DNA from: an alpha proteobacterium BAL199
Lineage (GTDB): Bacteria > Pseudomonadota > Alphaproteobacteria > Thalassobaculales > Thalassobaculaceae
DNA length: 64,000 bases
Direction of reading: 5' to 3'
Assembly: GCA_000171835.1 (NCBI GenBank)
Contig: ABHC01000011.1
Location: forward strand, 62,001 to 126,000
Shown: positions 56,015-64,000 of the stretch, in pieces
How positions within the stretch are numbered: position 1 is the first letter of the stretch
Layout: each line of letters starts with the position of its first letter
Made by a program: the position numbers and the translations under genes
Notes under the pieces: generated by a model
Told to the model about the DNA's origin: nothing
The model's input: only the letters and a program-made list of their open reading frames with translations
Database searches by the model: none

Positions 56015-56164
56015 TGCGGATTCCGACGATGCTGGTCACCTATTCCGATTTGAAGGCGGCCACCTATTCCGATCCGATGCCGGCCGGCGTTCCGATTTGA
56101 TGCCGGCCACCTGAGGCACGCTCCTCCGGGTCGTGGGGGATGATGTTCGGGCGGTGTCGGACGG
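56015..56164 (-). repeat. IS21-type terminal repeats
   Basis: CACCTATTCCGAT occurs at about 56,037 and 56,061 and GATGCCGGCC at 56,078 and 56,100, the multiple short repeats expected at the end of an IS21 element whose istB gene starts its 3' end at 56,165. Confidence 0.6.
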
Positions 56165-56705
56165 TCAAGTCGCGGCGGCCGCGGCGACCTCCGGGGGCCG
56201 CTTCTTTCGCAGGCTGTCACCCCTGAGCTCGATGCGGTGGGCGTTGTGGACCAGGCGGTCGAGGATGGCGTCGGCGATGGTGGGATTGCCGATGACCTCG
56301 TACCAGCGGTCGACCGGCAGTTGGCTGGTGACGATGACCGAGCGGGCCTCGTAGCGGTCCTCGACGATCTCCAGGAGGTCGCGGCGCTGCTCGGCGTCGA
56401 GCGGCTCCGGCCCCCAGTCGTCGAGGATCAGCAGGTCGAGCCGGGCGAGCGAGCGCAGCATGCGGGCGTAGCGGCCGTCAGCCCTGGCAGTGGCGAGGGC
56501 GGCGAACAGCCGCGGCATGCGGTGATAGGCGACGGCGAGGTCCTCCCGGCAGGCCTTGTGGCCGAGGGCACAGGCAAGCCAGCTCTTTCCGGCACCACAG
56601 GGCCCGGTGAGGAGCAGATTATGACGGGCGCGGATCCATTCGCAGGAGGCGAGCCTGAGGAACAGGCCGCGATCGAGGCCGCGTGCAGCGTAAGCGGTGT
56701 TCTGC

Positions 56706-58262
56706 TCACACGTCGGCGTTGGCGCGGTAGGCCCACGGCATGAGGTCGTCGATCCGGCTCTGCTGATGGCCGGCAACGAGACGTTCGAGGACGTCGGTCA
56801 GGTAGGTGTGCGGGTTGAGGTCGTTGAGCTTGCAGGTCTCGACCAAGGAGGCGATGACGGCCCAGTGCTCGCCGCCACCGTCGGAACCGGCGAACAGGGC
56901 GTTCTTGCGGTTCAGCGCGATCGGGCGGATGGCGCGCTCGACGGTGTTGGTGTCGAGCTCGATGCGGCCGTCGTCGAGGAAGCGGGAGAGCCCGTCCCAG
57001 AGCTTGAGGGTGTAGCGGATCGCCTCGGCGAGGCGGGACTTGCCGGACAGCCGACTGAGCTGGGCCTCGAGCCAGGGACGAAGGTCCTCGACCAGCGGCC
57101 GCGAGCGGGCCTGGCGCTCGGCGTGGCGGGTCTGTGGATCACTGCCGCGGATCTCCGCCTCGACGGCGTAGAGGGCGGCGATCCGGCGCAGCGCCTCCTC
57201 GGCGACCGGCGCGTGGCCGGCCTCGGCGATCTCGTAGAACTTGCGCCGGGCATGCGACCAGCAGAACGCCAGGGTCGGGCCGGCCAGGCGCCGGTAGGCG
57301 GCATAGCCGTCGACCTGCAGGATGCCCTTGAACCCGTCGAGATGAACTTCGGCGTGCTCGGCACCTCGTCCCGGAGCGTAGCGATATGCGACCGCCGGCG
57401 GATCGGCACCGCCCCAGGGCCGCGGATCGCGCGCCAGCGCCCACAGCCAGCCCTCCTTGGTCCGGCCGCGCCCAGGATCGAGCACCGGAGCCCGGGTCTC
57501 GTCGGCGAACAGGACCGCCGAGGCCTTCAGGATCTCGATCAGCCGGGCATGGACCGGCCGCAGCTCGCGCGCCGCGTGGCCGACCCAGTCGGCCAGCGTC
57601 GAGCGGTCGAGGGCGATCCCCTGGCGGGCGTAGATCTGCGCCTGGCGATAGAGCGGCGTGTGGTCGGCATACTTCGCGACCAGCACATGGGCGACCATGG
57701 CCTCGGTCGGCAGCCCGCCGGCGATCAGCCGCTCCGGTGCGGCCGCCTGGACCACGCCCTCGGCACAGCCGCGGCAGGCATATTTCGGTCGGCGGGTGAC
57801 GATCACCCGGAACTGCGCCGGGATGACGTCGAGCCGCTCGCTGACGTCCTCGCCGATGGCCTGCAGCGCCTCGCCGCAGCACCCACAGGTCCGGCTATCC
57901 GGCTCGACCACCACCTCGACCCGCGGCAGATGCCTGGGCAGCGACCCGCGGTTGGCGCGGCGCCGACGCGCGCGTTCGGTCTTGAGCGCCGGATCGCCGG
58001 CGTCGGCCTCGGCACGCTGCTCGCCGAACTCCTGCTCGACGTCCTCCAGCGCCAAGTCCAATTGCTCGGGGTCGTACTTCTCCGAGCGCCGGCCGAACAG
58101 CGCCCGCTTGAACGCCGCCACGATCGCGGACAGCCGCACCACCTCCGCGCCCAACTCTGCCCGCAGGCTACGCTCGGTGATCAGCAGCGCCTTCAACGCC
58201 GCCGGGTCGTCCGGCAGTTCGCAAGCCTCCAGGACTGCGGTGGCGTCGGTCATGGCCGCCAT
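56706..58262 (-). CDS. tnpC: IS66 transposase TnpC
   Basis: 518 residues, full length. Coiled-coil N-terminus (FKRALFGRRSEKYDPEQLDL), zinc finger SRTCGCCGEALQAIGEDVSE, then the DDE domain: Asp in VLFADETRAPVLDPGRGRTK, Asp in ILQVDGYAAYRRLAG and Glu in ELDTNTVERAIRPIALNRKN, followed by LFAGSDGGGEHWAVIASL. Confidence 0.95.
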   Translation of the reverse strand: MAAMTDATAVLEACELPDDPAALKALLITERSLRAELGAEVVRLSAIVAAFKRALFGRRSEKYDPEQLDLALEDVEQEFGEQRAEADAGDPALKTERARRRRANRGSLPRHLPRVEVVVEPDSRTCGCCGEALQAIGEDVSERLDVIPAQFRVIVTRRPKYACRGCAEGVVQAAAPERLIAGGLPTEAMVAHVLVAKYADHTPLYRQAQIYARQGIALDRSTLADWVGHAARELRPVHARLIEILKASAVLFADETRAPVLDPGRGRTKEGWLWALARDPRPWGGADPPAVAYRYAPGRGAEHAEVHLDGFKGILQVDGYAAYRRLAGPTLAFCWSHARRKFYEIAEAGHAPVAEEALRRIAALYAVEAEIRGSDPQTRHAERQARSRPLVEDLRPWLEAQLSRLSGKSRLAEAIRYTLKLWDGLSRFLDDGRIELDTNTVERAIRPIALNRKNALFAGSDGGGEHWAVIASLVETCKLNDLNPHTYLTDVLERLVAGHQQSRIDDLMPWAYRANADV

Positions 58263-58325
58263 TGAATCATGCCCTGAGGCACTCGGGGACCTGCGATCAG
58301 TCGCCCCGAGTCACTTCGCCGCAGC

Positions 58326-58679
58326 TTATCCGGCCGCCGTCGGCCGCACGGTGCGCGCTGTGTACACCCGCCGCCAGTCGAGCCCCTCGAACAGCGCCGC
58401 CAGCTGCGCCGACGACAGCCGCATCACCCCGTCGCGAACGCCCGGCCAGGCGAACTTGCCCTGCTCCAGCCGCTTGGCGATCAGCACAAGGCCGCTGCCG
58501 TCCCACACCAGGATCTTCACCCGGTCCGCCCGCTTGGCCCGGAACACCAGCACCACCCCGGAGAACGCATCCAGCCGCAGTTCGGCCGCAGCCAGGGCCG
58601 CCAGCCCGTCCATCCCCTTGCGGAAGTCCACCGGCCGCGTCGCCACATAGACCCGCAGCGGCCCGCCCGGCAGGATCAT
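58326..58679 (-). CDS. tnpB: IS66 accessory protein TnpB
   Basis: 117 residues from ATG 58679, overlapping the tnpA stop. Signature RVYVATRPVDFRKGMDGLAA, RADRVKILVWDGSGLVLIAK and LFEGLDWRRV. Required with TnpA for IS66 transposition; its biochemical role is unknown. Confidence 0.94.
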   Translation of the reverse strand: MILPGGPLRVYVATRPVDFRKGMDGLAALAAAELRLDAFSGVVLVFRAKRADRVKILVWDGSGLVLIAKRLEQGKFAWPGVRDGVMRLSSAQLAALFEGLDWRRVYTARTVRPTAAG

Positions 58680-59110
58680 CGCCCAACCGCCAGAGCCGCC
58701 CGCAGCGCCGACACCAGTGCCGCCGCCCGGTCTGCCGCCACGCCCGACCCCAGCCGCAACCGCAAATCGCCAAGCTCGATCACGATGTCCGCGGATCCTA
58801 CCGCCGCTGCCCCTGCCCAATTGCCGGCGACAGCGTCCGCGACCACCTCGGCGAACAACGGCACGGCATCCCTCGCCACACCATTGCGTCGCGCCAGCCG
58901 GCGCCAGGCAAACAGCTGCTGCGGCAACAGACCATGACGCCGAGCCACCCCGCACACCGTCTCCCCGGGACGGCAGCTCTCCGCGACGATCAGCGCCTTC
59001 ACCTCGTCAGGCCAGCGCCGCCGACGGCCGCTGCCGGTGAACACCTCGAAGCGCTGCACCGGCTCCGACATAGCAATAAGCTCAGGCTTCGACATGGATC
59101 TTGCCTCCAT
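58676..59110 (-). CDS. tnpA: IS66 accessory protein TnpA
   Basis: 144 residues (a start at 59,095 is also possible). The helix-turn-helix RRRRWPDEVKALIVAESC, GETVCGVARRHGLLPQQLFA and ending IVIELGDLRLRL … AALVSALRAAL are typical. Confidence 0.93.
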   Translation of the reverse strand: MEARSMSKPELIAMSEPVQRFEVFTGSGRRRRWPDEVKALIVAESCRPGETVCGVARRHGLLPQQLFAWRRLARRNGVARDAVPLFAEVVADAVAGNWAGAAAVGSADIVIELGDLRLRLGSGVAADRAAALVSALRAALAVGR

Positions 59111-59399
59111 GTCGGCAGACTCCGCCGGATCAGCGATCAGCGGTAGGTGGGGTCAGAACGCCGCTTACCGTGCAGCACGGTAGTCGACGTCCTCGACGCT
59201 GGCGTCGTGCCGCAGCCTGGCGGCCCGCGCCCGGCTCTCGAAGCGCTTCTGACGCCGCAGGGTGGCCTCTTGCTCGAGCAGCAGGGCGAGCCATTCGGCA
59301 TGCTCGAGGGTAAGCGGTGCCCAGACCCCATTGAATTGCTGATTGCTGCCGCCCGCGGTCCTGTCCACGCTGTCGCCCGGACGTGAGCGGGAGCGTGTG

Positions 59400-59876
59400 A
59401 TGTCGGACGCGGTGGGCGTCGGGAATGAGGTTGAGGCTGGGTCGGCCGGTTTTGGCGGCCGCCTGGAAGTCCTGGATGGCCCGTCGGGTCGCCGGCGTTG
59501 GCCTGATGCTCTTAAGGGGCGGATGGTCGCGGAGAGCTTTGCCCCGGGCGTGCGGGTATGCGACGTGGCCCGGCGGTATCGGGTGTCGGGTCAGCAGCTG
59601 ACGACGTGGCGGCGGGCGGCCCGGGAGGGGTTGCTGGCGCTGCCAGGGGACGCTGTCGGCGCGGAGGATCTGGGCCTGGTGTCGGTGGAGGTCGAGACCC
59701 CGGTGTACGCGGAAGCCGCCTCGCCAGATCGCGGTGCTCGAGGCACGGTACGACCCAATGCTGGCCTGGACGATCGGATCGAAATCGTGGTGGAAGGCGT
59801 GATGGTGCGGCTGCCGGCAGCGACGCCGGTCGCGCGAGTGGTGGAGATCGCGGTGGCGCTCGGAGCGCGAGTGTGA
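59400..59876 (+). CDS. tnpA: IS66 accessory protein TnpA (second copy)
   Basis: 158 residues from ATG 59400: GRRRWPDALKGRMVAESF, GVRVCDVARRYRVSGQQLTT and RIEIVVEGVMVRLPAATPV. Clearly diverged from the other TnpA in the window. Confidence 0.92.
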   Translation: MSDAVGVGNEVEAGSAGFGGRLEVLDGPSGRRRWPDALKGRMVAESFAPGVRVCDVARRYRVSGQQLTTWRRAAREGLLALPGDAVGAEDLGLVSVEVETPVYAEAASPDRGARGTVRPNAGLDDRIEIVVEGVMVRLPAATPVARVVEIAVALGARV

Positions 59877-60226
59877 TCGTGCCGGGCCAGCACACGCCGA
59901 TCGTGATGGCGACGCGGCCGGTCGACTTCCGGCGCGGCCACGATGGCCTGGCGGCAACGGTGCAGAAGGAGCTGGGCCTTGACCCGCACTCCGGGCTGAC
60001 GGTGGTGTTTCGGTCGCGCCGTGGCGACAGGGTGAAGATTCTGGTGTGGGACGGCACCGGCCTGGTGCTGACCTACAAGCGCCTGGAGGTTGGGAAGTTC
60101 GTGTGGCCGCAGGTGCGCGACGGGGTAATGCGGCTGTCACCGGCGCAGTACCAAGCGCTCTTCGAAGGATTGGACTGGCGCCGGATGACGGCGCGCCGGG
60201 TGCGGGAACCGGCTGTGGCGAATTGA
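59873..60226 (+). CDS. tnpB: IS66 accessory protein TnpB (second copy)
   Basis: 117 residues from GTG 59873, overlapping the tnpA stop by 4 nt: IVMATRPVDFRRGHDGLAAT, RGDRVKILVWDGTGLVLTYK, LFEGLDWRRM. Confidence 0.92.
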   Translation: MIVPGQHTPIVMATRPVDFRRGHDGLAATVQKELGLDPHSGLTVVFRSRRGDRVKILVWDGTGLVLTYKRLEVGKFVWPQVRDGVMRLSPAQYQALFEGLDWRRMTARRVREPAVAN

Positions 60227-60290
60227 ATCATCCCGCTCCCTGAGGGTGGTCGCGCTGTCGGCGGATACCGTTCTCGGGTATACTGTGGGC

Positions 60291-61293
60291 ATGCATCAAG
60301 CCGTTGATCTTGCACGTCTCGCTGAGCTTCCGCCGGATCTCCGGCGAGCCTTTGAGATGCAGAGCGAGGCGCTTGAGATGGAGCGCGCGGCGCTCGAGAT
60401 GGAGCGCGCGGCGCGCCGGCATGTAGAGGCCGAACTCGCCGATCAGAAGGCGCTGGTGGCCCAGCTCGAGCGGTTGGTGCAGGAGTTCAGGCAAGACGTC
60501 TTATCACGTCGCTCCGATCGTCGATCGCATGTCCGAGGTGCTGAAGCGCTCCAGCAAGCTGTTCATGGACGAGACGAGGGCGCCGGTCCTGGATCCCGGC
60601 CGCGGCAAGACCAAGACCGGGTATCTGTGGGCGCTGGCGCGTGACGATCGATCCTGGGGTGGGGCCGATCCACCGGGCGTGGTGTTCCACTATGCGCCCG
60701 GTCGTGGCGGCATCCACGCGGAGCAGATCCTGGACGGGTTCGACGGGATCCTGCAGGTCGACGGTTATGCCGGCTATCGTCGGCTGACCGTGCCGGATCG
60801 CCGCGGCGGCTCGCCGCTGGTGCTGGCGCACTGCTGGGCCCACGCCCGGCGCGAGGTCATCAAGGCGACGCCGCAGACCGGCTCGCCGGTGGCCGACGAA
60901 GTGCTGCGGCGGATCGCCGAGCTGTACAAGATCGAGAAGGAAATCCGTGGCCAGCCGGCCGCCGAGCGGCTGGCAGCGCGCCAGCAGCGATCCCGACCGC
61001 TGGTCGAGCAACTTGAGGTGTGGATCCATGCCCAGCGTGAGCGGCTGTCGCGGAAGTCGGTGATGGGCGTCGCGCTCGGCTACCTGGTGAACCACTGGGA
61101 CGGACTGAGGGTGTTCCTCGACGACGGCCGGGTCGAGATGGACTCCAACCCGGTCGAGAACCTGATCAGGCCGCTGGCCCTCACCAGAAAGAACGCTTTG
61201 TTCGCCGGGCATGACGAGGGTGCCCGGAGCTGGGCTCGGCTGGCATCGCTGATCGGGACCTGCAAGCTGAACGGGGTAGAGCCCTTCGCCTAG
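60291..61293 (+). pseudogene. tnpC: IS66 transposase TnpC, internally deleted and 3'-truncated
   Basis: The N-terminal coiled coil (MERAALEMERAARRHVEAEL) runs to about 60,495, then the sequence jumps to the middle of the DDE domain in another frame (YHVAPIVDRMSEVLKRSSKL, LFMDETRAPVLDPGRGKTK). About 200 residues, including the zinc finger, are missing. The frame ends at GTCKLNGVEPFA, short of the normal C-terminus. Confidence 0.88.
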
Positions 61294-61637
61294 CCGCCCA
61301 TCCACATGCCGCGCTTGCGCGAGGCCGCGACCTTGTCGCGGATGCGTTCCCCGATCACCTCGCGCTCGAACTGAGCGAAGCTGAGCAGGATGTTCAGCGT
61401 CAGGCGGCCCATCGACGTCGTGGTGTTGAACGACTGCGTGACCGACACGAACGTCACCTGATTGCGGTCGAAGATTTCGACCAGCCTGGCGAAATCCATC
61501 AGCGAGCGCGACAGCCGGTCGATCTTGTAGACCACGATCACGTCGATCAGCCCGGCTTCGACGTCCTGGATGAGGCGCTTCAGGCCGGGTCGCTCCAGCG
61601 TGCCGCCGGAGAAGCCACCGTCGTCGTAGGGCTCGCG
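61290..61637 (-). pseudogene. Internal fragment of a serine recombinase
   Basis: About 115 residues from the catalytic domain: [60 protein letters not shown] and [20 protein letters not shown], ending MWMGG. The nucleophile-bearing N-terminus and DNA-binding C-terminus are absent. Related to, not identical with, the recombinase at 13,197-14,855. It is fused in frame to the DUF262 fragment. Confidence 0.88.
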
Positions 61638-62227
61638 GATGTCCTGGTCGCGGCTGAGCGCGATGTCCACGACCACCAGCTTGGCGAGGCCGCGACAGAC
61701 CGGGGCGAGGTCGCCCTTCTGCTCGGCGAGCAGCTCAGTGAACAGGTCGAAATTCTGCGTCACGCGCAGCGACGGCTCGTTGGGCTGCTCCGTGTTCTTG
61801 ATGACTGCCTTGAGCGACACGTTGTCGGTCTGCGAGAGTAGCAGCTTGAAGTAGCGGTCGCCGCTTTCGAGCGGGTTGCTCAGGTAGTAATGGCGCAGCT
61901 TCGCGGATGAGAAGCCATCGACAGGCTCGCCGTCGCCCAGCGCGCGGGCCAGCGCCTCGATCAGCAGCGACACGGTGGTCAGACGCTGTTGGCCGTCGAT
62001 CAGAGCAAGGGCGCCTGGTGCGTGACCTGCGACAGCCCCTGCTCGACGTAGACGATCGAACCGATGAAATGCACGGCGATGGTGTCGCTGGAGCCCGCGC
62101 GCAGGATGTCGTCCCACAACTGGCGGCACTGCTTGTCGGTCCACGAGTAGGTGCGCTGGTAGATCGGGATCACGAACTGCGGCGACTTCTGCAGGAAGCT
62201 CAGCAGCTTGGCTTCGGTAGCTTTCAT
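61637..62227 (-). pseudogene. DUF262 (GmrS-type) N-terminal fragment with frameshift
   Basis: From ATG 62227 the frame has the DUF262 start [40 protein letters not shown]; after a one-base shift at about 62,030 it continues [20 protein letters not shown] with the DGQQR nucleotide/nuclease motif, then [20 protein letters not shown]262 is the ParB-like domain of GmrSD/type IV restriction enzymes that attack modified phage DNA. The nuclease part (DUF1524) is missing: a recombinase fragment replaces it. So this is a dead defence gene. Confidence 0.83.
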
Positions 62228-62263
62228 CGCACGCTGCCCTTCAGAAACCTCTTGGCCTTCTTA

Positions 62264-63693
62264 GGGTATGTCCCGGTCGATGTTGAAATAGGGGAGCAGG
62301 CGTTGCCCGCCTTGAGCCATTAGGCTCGGGGTGTCGAATCCGCGAAGGAGAGCAACGCCATGAAGAAAGCTACCAGATCTGCCGGCGTGGTGCCGGCGGC
62401 AATCGTCGATGAGGCTTGGCAGGAAGTCGGAGCCAGCTTCGATCGTTTCTGCCTGACGGCGGGCCTGGCGACTTTGGCGACGATGATGGATGAGGAGGCG
62501 GCCGAGCTGTGCGGCCCGCGCTACGGCCGGGCTGCTGGGCGAGACGGGTATCGCTGGGGCAAGACCAAGGGGAAGGTCGGCTTCCACGGCGGCAAGGTCG
62601 AGATCGATCGTCCTCGCGTTCGTGCTCGCGACGGCGGCGAGCTGGCGCTGCCGAGCTGGGAGGCGGCGCAGTCGGAAGACCTGCTCGGCAAGTGGGCGCT
62701 GAACCTGATGCTGATCAACGTCTCGACCCGCAAGTTCGGCCGCGCCGTCCGCCTGCCGGGCGGCGACATCCCGGCGGCCCCCGGGTCGGGAGTGTCGAAG
62801 TCGGCGGTGTCGCGGCGGTTCGTGGCGCTGTCGGCGGAACGCATGAAGGAATGGATGGCCGCCGACTTGTCCGCCCTGGACCTGCTGGCGATCCAGATCG
62901 ACGGCATCCACATCGAGGAAGACCTGATGCTGCTGGCCGCCGTCGGCATCGACGGCATCGGCGACAAGCATCCGCTCGGCGTGATCGAGGGGGCCAGCGA
63001 GAACGCCGCCGTGGCCCAGGCGCTGCTCGACAACCTGGTCGGCCGCGGCCTCGATCCCGCGGTCTGCCGACTGTTCATCATCGACGGCGCCAAGGCGCTG
63101 TCGAAGGCGATTCGCAACACCTTCGGCCGCGACACCCCGATCCAGCGCTGCCAGGTCCACAAGGCCCGCAACATCGCAGAGCGCCTGCCCAAGTCCTTGC
63201 AGGCCGGCGTCCGCAAGGCGCTGCGTCAGGCCTGGGAACTGGACGACGCCGACAAGGCCGAGAAGCTGATCCGCAACCTCGCCCGTCGCCTGGAGCGCGA
63301 CGCCCCGGGCGTGTCGGCCAGCATCCTGGAGGGCCTCGACGAGATCCTCACCGTCACCCGCCTCGGTCTGCCAGTCGAACTACGCCGGTCGCTCGCCTGC
63401 ACCAACATCATCGAGAACATGAACGGAACCGTCCGCCGGGTCTGCCGCAACGTCAAACGCTGGCAGGACGCGGCCATGGCGCTGCGCTGGACCGCCGCTG
63501 CCATGCTCGAGGCCGCCAAGGGTTTCCGCCGCCTCAAGGCCCACAAGCAACTCCCGAGCCTGCGCCGAGCCCTGGCGGCCCACCAGGACAGGAACGCGAT
63601 CAACCACGACCTTGAACAGCAGGCGGTCGCCGCATAGCATCGTCAACCAACAGCGCCTGCCGAGCAAATTTCAACACGGCGAGGGACATCCCC
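62264..63693 (+). mobile_element. IS256-family insertion sequence
   Basis: Left end GGGTATGTCCCGGTCGATGT and inverse right end GGGGATGTCCCTCGCCGTGT, both continuing TGAAAT, bracket a complete transposase. No clear 8-9 bp target duplication. Confidence 0.85.
62360..63637 (+). CDS. IS256-family transposase
   Basis: 425 residues; GGAGAGCAACGCC precedes the ATG. Catalytic Asp in LLAIQIDGIHIEEDLML, Asp in CRLFIIDGAKALSKAIR and Glu in LACTNIIENMNGTVRRVC. CRNVKRWQDAAMALRW near the C-terminus is a family signature. Complete. Confidence 0.95.
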   Translation: MKKATRSAGVVPAAIVDEAWQEVGASFDRFCLTAGLATLATMMDEEAAELCGPRYGRAAGRDGYRWGKTKGKVGFHGGKVEIDRPRVRARDGGELALPSWEAAQSEDLLGKWALNLMLINVSTRKFGRAVRLPGGDIPAAPGSGVSKSAVSRRFVALSAERMKEWMAADLSALDLLAIQIDGIHIEEDLMLLAAVGIDGIGDKHPLGVIEGASENAAVAQALLDNLVGRGLDPAVCRLFIIDGAKALSKAIRNTFGRDTPIQRCQVHKARNIAERLPKSLQAGVRKALRQAWELDDADKAEKLIRNLARRLERDAPGVSASILEGLDEILTVTRLGLPVELRRSLACTNIIENMNGTVRRVCRNVKRWQDAAMALRWTAAAMLEAAKGFRRLKAHKQLPSLRRALAAHQDRNAINHDLEQQAVAA

Positions 63694-63795
63694 CCTCTAC
63701 GCTATCCGTCGCAGATGACCCAGATGGGGGAAATGGCGAACTTTCGCCAACCCAATTTCAAGAATTCGCTAAATCGTGCTTTATTGCATTGGGAG

Positions 63796-63999
63796 TCAAA
63801 GTAATCCCCAGTTTTTATGACAAGGTAGCGCCAGCCGTTTGCCTAAGAATTGAACCGACAAGTCAATGTCGGCAAGTTGTAGCTCTGGCAAGGCTTCAGG
63901 AACAAAATGGATATTCTCAAAGCCCGCCGTCTTGTCGCGATAATTCACGCGGCCAGAAAGCACCGAGTCCACATGGGCGTTCTTGCGGTGAACATCGTC
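63796..63999 (-). pseudogene. fni: N-terminal fragment of type 2 isopentenyl-diphosphate isomerase
   Basis: The minus strand reads RKNAHVDSVLSGRVNYRDKT, then GFENIHFVPEALPELQLADI and DLSVQFLGKRLALP, matching the start of FMN-dependent IDI-2 (…RKxxH…, FxxIxFVHxALPEL, DLSxxFLGKxLxxP). After that it departs from the family and stops at 63,796, next to the IS256 end, so the 3' part is lost. The start codon lies beyond the window's right edge. The intact enzyme converts IPP to DMAPP. Confidence 0.6.
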
Positions 64000-64000
64000 A

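Larger units (their letters stand above)
56690..59168 (-). mobile_element. IS66-family element, intact, with 8-bp target duplication
   Basis: Inverted ends GTAAGCGGCGTTCTGACC and GTAAGCGGTGTTCTGCTC enclose tnpA, tnpB and tnpC (2479 bp). CGTGCAGC is duplicated at 56,682-56,689 and 59,169-59,176. Removing the element plus one copy restores istB in frame. Confidence 0.94.
56165..59309 (-). pseudogene. istB: istB (IS21 helper ATPase), 5'-truncated and interrupted by IS66
   Basis: Fragments 59,309-59,169 and 56,689-56,165 join in frame across the IS66 insertion (VEDVDYRAAR|GLDRGLFLRL). The first part has HAEWLALLLEQEATLRRQKR; the second has Walker A LLLTGPCGAGKSWLACAL, Walker B LLILDDWGPEPL and RYEARSVIVTSQLPVDRWYE. 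About 30-40 N-terminal residues are absent because a second IS66 copy begins at 59,310, and istA is gone. Confidence 0.88.
59310..61293 (+). mobile_element. Second IS66-family element, degraded
   Basis: The left end GTAAGCGGTGCCCAGACC (59,310) matches the IS66 terminus and truncates istB. tnpA and tnpB are complete, tnpC has an internal deletion and loses its 3' end at about 61,290, where a serine recombinase fragment begins; no right end is present. Confidence 0.85.

Overview
The window reads as GC-rich alphaproteobacterial DNA, most likely Rhodospirillales-like. This is inferred from gene types and codon bias and was not tested by any search. An ordinary chromosomal segment (1 to about 12.9 kb) is followed by about 51 kb of accessory DNA full of insertion sequences (IS), truncated genes and frameshifts.

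Region 1 (1-12,950) is dense and intact. It holds an Asp/Glu racemase-family protein, D-amino acid dehydrogenase, MgtC, a D-2-hydroxyacid dehydrogenase, an Ldh-family dehydrogenase, a DmpA-type aminopeptidase, a gamma-butyrobetaine-hydroxylase-like dioxygenase, a class III cyclase, an XPD/DinG-type helicase, a GNAT acetyltransferase, heme A synthase and tRNA-Ser(CGA).

Region 2 (12,950-23,100) starts at the 3' end of the tRNA. One minus-strand gene train (ParB-methyltransferase, DUF5681, terminase, DUF3489, DUF2924, serine recombinase) looks like a compact integrative element with no virion genes. Next to it is a coupled pair: a fused inositol-monophosphatase/ADP-ribosylglycohydrolase (split by an IS5-type element) and a NUDIX hydrolase. 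A 14-bp copy of the tRNA 3' end recurs at 45,483 beside a block of TTCCCTGT repeats, so the whole 12.9-45.5 kb segment may be one island.

Region 3 (23,100-45,500) is a mosaic. It contains IS1380, a Tat-exported beta-carbonic anhydrase, an IS1595 remnant, a decayed surface-sugar cluster (methyltransferase, frameshifted formyltransferase, WecE-like aminotransferase, GT61), a frameshifted amidase, DUF1365 with an FAD oxidoreductase, and an exported quinoprotein oxidase operon (LodA-like oxidase, LodB, exported RidA) with a divergent AraC regulator truncated by IS6. A topoisomerase III closes it.

Region 4 (45,500-64,000) is an IS graveyard: IS3, IS91 nested in IS630, IS66 nested in IS21 istB, a second broken IS66, and IS256. 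Inside it sit an AT-rich set of three exported proteins (52.3-55.9 kb), a GTPase pseudogene, a DUF262 restriction-gene relic fused to a recombinase fragment, and a fragment of type 2 isopentenyl-diphosphate isomerase. The best candidates for undescribed biology are the phosphatase/ADP-ribosylglycohydrolase plus NUDIX pair, the lodA-lodB-ridA operon and the AT-rich SH3b locus.
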